Below are positions 4,630-6,567 of a stretch of 6,567 nucleotides of DNA, piece after piece. Below the pieces are notes generated by a model that saw only the letters and a program-made list of their open reading frames with translations, had not been told where the DNA came from and did not search any database. Positions within the stretch are counted from its first letter, which is position 1. Each line of letters begins with the position of its first letter. Origin of the DNA: Planctomycetota bacterium. GTDB lineage: Bacteria > Planctomycetota > Planctomycetia > Pirellulales > S012-138. A program made the translations under genes and the position numbers. The stretch covers positions 1 through 6,567 of the forward strand of contig JALSGI010000049.1 in assembly GCA_026982835.1 (NCBI GenBank). The letters are read 5' to 3'.

Positions 4630-6156
4630 ATGAATCAGCCAGCATCGAAATCCCCGGCGGCCCAGTTGCAGCAGTCCCGCCGCGAAAAACTGCAAAAGAT
4701 CATCCAGTTGGGCCACGACCCTTGGGGCCACCGGCTGCAGGGGCGGCTGCCGATCGGCCAGATTCGCAAGCTGGAAGCCCAAATCACCAAAACCACCACC
4801 GAACAAGGCCAGGAGGAAGAACACGGGCCCCAGGTGCTGGCCGCCGGGCGGATCATGCTCCAGCGCAAAGCGGGCAAGTTGATCTTCATCGACATCCGCG
4901 ACTGGACCGGCAAGATCCAGCTCTTGATCGGCAAGCGCCAAGTGGGCCAGGAGCAGTGGGAGCTGGCCCAGTGCTTCGACCTGGGCGATCTGGTGGCCGC
5001 CCAAGGAGAGCTGAAACACACCCGCACCGGCGAGCTTTCCATCTTTGTGGAGCGGTTGTGGATTATGACCAAAACGCTGGAGCCGCCGCCGGAGAAGCAC
5101 CACGGGCTGACCGACCCGGAACTGCGCCAGCGACTCCGCTACCTGGACCTCACCTACACGCCCGGCGTGATGGAACGGTTCCAGCGGCGCACGCGGATCG
5201 TGCAGGCCATTCGCTGCACGCTGGACGAAGACGGCTACGTGGAGGTGGAAGGCCCCACGCTGCACGCCATTGCCGGGGGGGCCGCCGCCCGGCCGTTCGA
5301 GACGTTCCACAACGCTCTCGGGATTCCGCTCTACCTGCGCATCGCGTTGGAGCTGCACCTGAAGCGGCTGCTGGTGGGCGGCATGGAACGGGTGTATGAG
5401 CTGGGCCGGGTCTATCGCAACGAGGGGATCAGCCCTCGGCACAACCCCGAGTTTACCATGCTCGAAGCCTACCAGGCCTACGGCGACTACCACACCATGA
5501 TGGACCTGACCCAGCGGCTGGTGCTAGCGGCGCTAGCGGCCACGGGCCAGGGACACCAGGTTCCCTGGGGCGAGACGACCATCGACTTTACGCCCCCCTT
5601 CGAGCGAATCACCTACGCCGAGGCGTTTCGCCAGCACACGGGCGTGGATCCGGAGAACCCCGAGCAGGTGGCCCAACTGGCCCAAAGTCTGGGAATCGAA
5701 ACCCAAGGCCGCCACCCGGACGTGATCAAAAACGAGGTGTTCGAGGAAGTGGTGGAACCGAAGTTGACAGGGCCGGTGTTTGTATTGGATTATCCGGCCA
5801 GCATTTGCCCGCTGACGAAGCGCAAACGGGACAACCCCCAGATCGCCGAACGGTTCGAGTTGTTCATCCAAGGTATGGAGGTGGCCAACGCCTACACGGA
5901 GCTGAACGACCCGGACTTGCAAGAGGAGCTGTTCCGCACCCAGTTGGCCGGGCTGCCGCCGGAGGAGTCGATGGCCCGCATGGACCACGATTTTATTCGG
6001 GCGTTGCGGCACGGGATGCCTCCGGCCGGGGGCTTGGGCGTCGGGATCGACCGCTTGACGATGCTTCTGACTGGTGCGCAGAGCATCCGCGAGGTGATCC
6101 TGTTCCCGCTGCTTCGCCCCGAAGGGAAAACGGGGGGCGAGGGCGTGGAGGCTTGA
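4630..6156 (+). CDS. lysS: Lysyl-tRNA synthetase, class II
   Basis: This 508-residue cytoplasmic enzyme charges tRNA-Lys with lysine using ATP; the length is normal for bacterial LysS. The N-terminal OB-fold anticodon-binding domain spans about residues 65-145 (AAGRIMLQRKAGKLIFIDIRD). The class II core follows. Motif 1 lies around GYVEVEGPTLH (202-212), with GGAAARPF soon after. Motif 2 is RVYRNEGISPRHNPEFTMLE (260-279) with Arg263 and Glu265. Motif 3 is GLGVGIDRLTMLL (468-480) with Arg475. Lysine-pocket segments IALELHLKRLLVGG and GMEVANAYTELNDP are typical. The ATG at 4630 has only a weak purine stretch (agag) upstream. The protein ends in IREVILFPLLRPEGK plus a short Gly/Glu tail (TGGEGVEA) encoded by G-rich sequence akin to the downstream repeats. 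It appears to be its own transcription unit, divergent from the ATP-grasp gene. No sign of damage. Confidence 0.97.
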   Translation: MNQPASKSPAAQLQQSRREKLQKIIQLGHDPWGHRLQGRLPIGQIRKLEAQITKTTTEQGQEEEHGPQVLAAGRIMLQRKAGKLIFIDIRDWTGKIQLLIGKRQVGQEQWELAQCFDLGDLVAAQGELKHTRTGELSIFVERLWIMTKTLEPPPEKHHGLTDPELRQRLRYLDLTYTPGVMERFQRRTRIVQAIRCTLDEDGYVEVEGPTLHAIAGGAAARPFETFHNALGIPLYLRIALELHLKRLLVGGMERVYELGRVYRNEGISPRHNPEFTMLEAYQAYGDYHTMMDLTQRLVLAALAATGQGHQVPWGETTIDFTPPFERITYAEAFRQHTGVDPENPEQVAQLAQSLGIETQGRHPDVIKNEVFEEVVEPKLTGPVFVLDYPASICPLTKRKRDNPQIAERFELFIQGMEVANAYTELNDPDLQEELFRTQLAGLPPEESMARMDHDFIRALRHGMPPAGGLGVGIDRLTMLLTGAQSIREVILFPLLRPEGKTGGEGVEA

Positions 6157-6168
6157 GGGCTTGGAGGG
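6142..6168 (+). repeat. G-rich repeat prefix across the lysS stop codon
   Basis: A run of ggcgtggagg/cttgagggc-type units covers the last lysS codons and the TGA at 6154-6156. It resembles 6255-6280 and 3302-3320, which also lead into GAG-hairpins. Confidence 0.45.
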
Positions 6169-6173
6169 ATACC

Positions 6174-6196
6174 GAGCCCCGCACGTCAGTGCGGGG
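6174..6196 (+). repeat. GAG-hairpin repeat copy 5, just after lysS
   Basis: GAG, ccccgcac, loop gtca, gtgcgggg: a perfect 8-bp stem. The GAG starts 17 bases past the lysS stop, in sense orientation. The sequence aaaa follows, then a 46-nt tail. Confidence 0.8.
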
Positions 6197-6200
6197 AAAA

Positions 6201-6246
6201 CGGCTTGCGCCGTGCGACTGGCGGCATGTGCCGGAGCTTCCGCTCA
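6201..6246 (+). repeat. 46-nt module tail, copy b
   Basis: It starts cggcttgcg and ends ccggagcttccgctca. It matches 3389-3434 at 38 of 46 positions and sits 4 bases after hairpin copy 5. Confidence 0.65.
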
Positions 6247-6254
6247 GGGGGTGT

Positions 6255-6280
6255 GGAGGCGTGGGGGCTTGGAGGCGTGG
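6255..6280 (+). repeat. G-rich repeat prefix before hairpin copy 6
   Basis: ggaggcgtgggggcttgg and then ggaggcgtgg form two close units. The first is nearly identical to 3302-3320 at the end of popT. Confidence 0.55.
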
Positions 6281-6281
6281 C

Positions 6282-6304
6282 GAGCCGCCGGCGTGAGCCG
6301 GCGG
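6282..6304 (+). repeat. GAG-hairpin repeat copy 6
   Basis: GAG, ccgccggc, loop gtga, gccggcgg: a perfect 8-bp stem. As RNA the loop would be GUGA, a GNRA tetraloop. Confidence 0.8.
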
Positions 6305-6313
6305 TTGAACGGC

Positions 6314-6337
6314 GAGCCGCGCACCGTCAGCCCGCGG
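6314..6337 (+). repeat. Degenerate GAG-hairpin repeat copy 7
   Basis: GAG, ccgcgcac, loop cgtca, gcccgcgg. Two inner pairs are lost and the loop is one base longer. It is the only clearly decayed copy. Confidence 0.55.
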
Positions 6338-6339
6338 TA

Positions 6340-6362
6340 GAGCCCCCCGCGTAAGCAGGGGG
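6340..6362 (+). repeat. GAG-hairpin repeat copy 8
   Basis: GAG, ccccccgc, loop gtaa, gcaggggg: an 8-nt arm pair with one C-A mismatch. It follows copy 7 after two bases and is 8 bases before copy 9. Confidence 0.7.
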
Positions 6363-6370
6363 AGCGTGGC

Positions 6371-6430
6371 GAGCCGCCAGCTTGAGCTGGCGGAGGCGGC
6401 AGGGCCGCAGCCACTGGGGGCTTCCGCACC
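6371..6430 (+). repeat. 60-nt hairpin-plus-tail module (copy 9)
   Basis: GAG, ccgccagc, loop ttga, gctggcgg (6371-6393, perfect stem), then a 37-nt tail to 6430 with ggcggcagggccg and gcttccgc. It is the inverted partner of 3581-3522, with 34 of 37 tail bases the same and compensating stem changes. Confidence 0.75.
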
Positions 6431-6453
6431 GGACAGAAAAAACCAACAACCGC

Positions 6454-6476
6454 GAGCCGGGAGCGTAAGCTCCCGG
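6454..6476 (+). repeat. GAG-hairpin repeat copy 10
   Basis: GAG, ccgggagc, loop gtaa, gctcccgg: a perfect 8-bp stem. The arms are identical to those of copy 4 but the loop differs (gtaa against acga) and no module tail follows. Confidence 0.8.
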
Positions 6477-6509
6477 AGGAAAACGAGCTGGAAGCGTTTG
6501 TTCGGCTCT

Positions 6510-6532
6510 CCCCCGGCTAAAGCCGGGGGCTC
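6510..6532 (-). repeat. GAG-hairpin repeat copy 11, minus strand
   Basis: On the - strand: GAG (6532-6530), cccccggc, loop ttta, gccggggg (ending 6510): a perfect 8-bp stem. It is the only minus-oriented copy in this cluster. Confidence 0.75.
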
Positions 6533-6567
6533 GCCAAAGCGAGAAAAAACGCCGACTCACACGCCAA

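Larger units (their letters stand above)
6157..6567. other. Gene-free 411-bp repeat cluster downstream of lysS
   Basis: I see no gene here on either strand; the open frames are Pro/Arg/Gly-rich by-products of the repeats. The stretch holds seven GAG-hairpin copies (five good + strand copies, one degenerate, one on the - strand), two module tails, G-rich prefixes and short A-rich linkers. It is the densest repeat block in the window. Confidence 0.75.

Noticed and set aside
3240..4631. Long minus-strand frame offset from the ATP-grasp gene
   Set aside because: It is an alternative frame of the recognised ATP-grasp gene that runs into repeat sequence, with Gly/Ala/Arg-rich translation.
4002..5399. 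Long plus-strand open frame across the ATP-grasp and lysS genes
   Set aside because: It is opposite one recognised enzyme and out of frame with another, and its translation has no recognisable domain.
6174..6532. CRISPR-like array of short palindromic repeats
   Set aside because: Spacing between hairpins is irregular (2 to about 85 bases), the stems differ from copy to copy, orientations are mixed, and no cas gene is present.

Overview
This is a G+C-rich bacterial chromosomal window that most resembles a planctomycete (Pirellulales-like). The grounds are the protein flavours (a FabH-type synthase with a GFGVGLSW ending, a RimK-like ATP-grasp enzyme ending in ELNAVPGW, a DUF368 protein, and a class II lysyl-tRNA synthetase), the weak Shine-Dalgarno use, and spacers rich in GAGCCG-type hairpins. 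The assignment is inference, made without a database search.

Positions 1-3337 (+ strand) look like one transcription unit for the cell envelope. It holds the 3' end of a beta-ketoacyl-ACP synthase III-like gene, then a 640-residue membrane-anchored enzyme of the alkaline phosphatase/sulfatase fold with LtaS-like architecture. A DUF368/PopT-type polyprenyl-phosphate transporter follows. The gaps are 64 and 31 bp. The middle protein lacks the C/S-x-P-x-R signature of true sulfatases and is better read as a head-group transferase or phosphodiesterase. With a lipid-carrier recycler next to it, the pair suggests modification of a surface lipid or glycan.

Positions 3338-3589 are a non-coding spacer between convergent genes, filled with hairpin repeats. 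Positions 3590-4501 (- strand) encode a RimK-like ATP-grasp ligase. A 128-bp divergent spacer leads to lysS at 4630-6156 (+ strand), which is complete and has all three class II motifs. Positions 6157-6567 hold no gene that I can support and are almost wholly repeat sequence.

The most unusual content is the repeat family. Eleven copies share one layout: GAG, an 8-nt arm nearly always starting CC, a 4-nt loop ending in A (often GTNA), and the complementary 8-nt arm. The inner stem bases differ between copies but stay paired. Two copies sit in 60-nt modules of opposite orientation that match at 51 of 60 positions; two of the differences are base-pair swaps made on both arms. For popT, the RimK-like gene and lysS, a copy in sense orientation lies within about 20 nt of, or across, the stop codon. 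None occurs at the two junctions inside the fabH-popT unit. This points to a stem-covarying, REP-like element or 3'-end RNA structure tied to transcription-unit ends.
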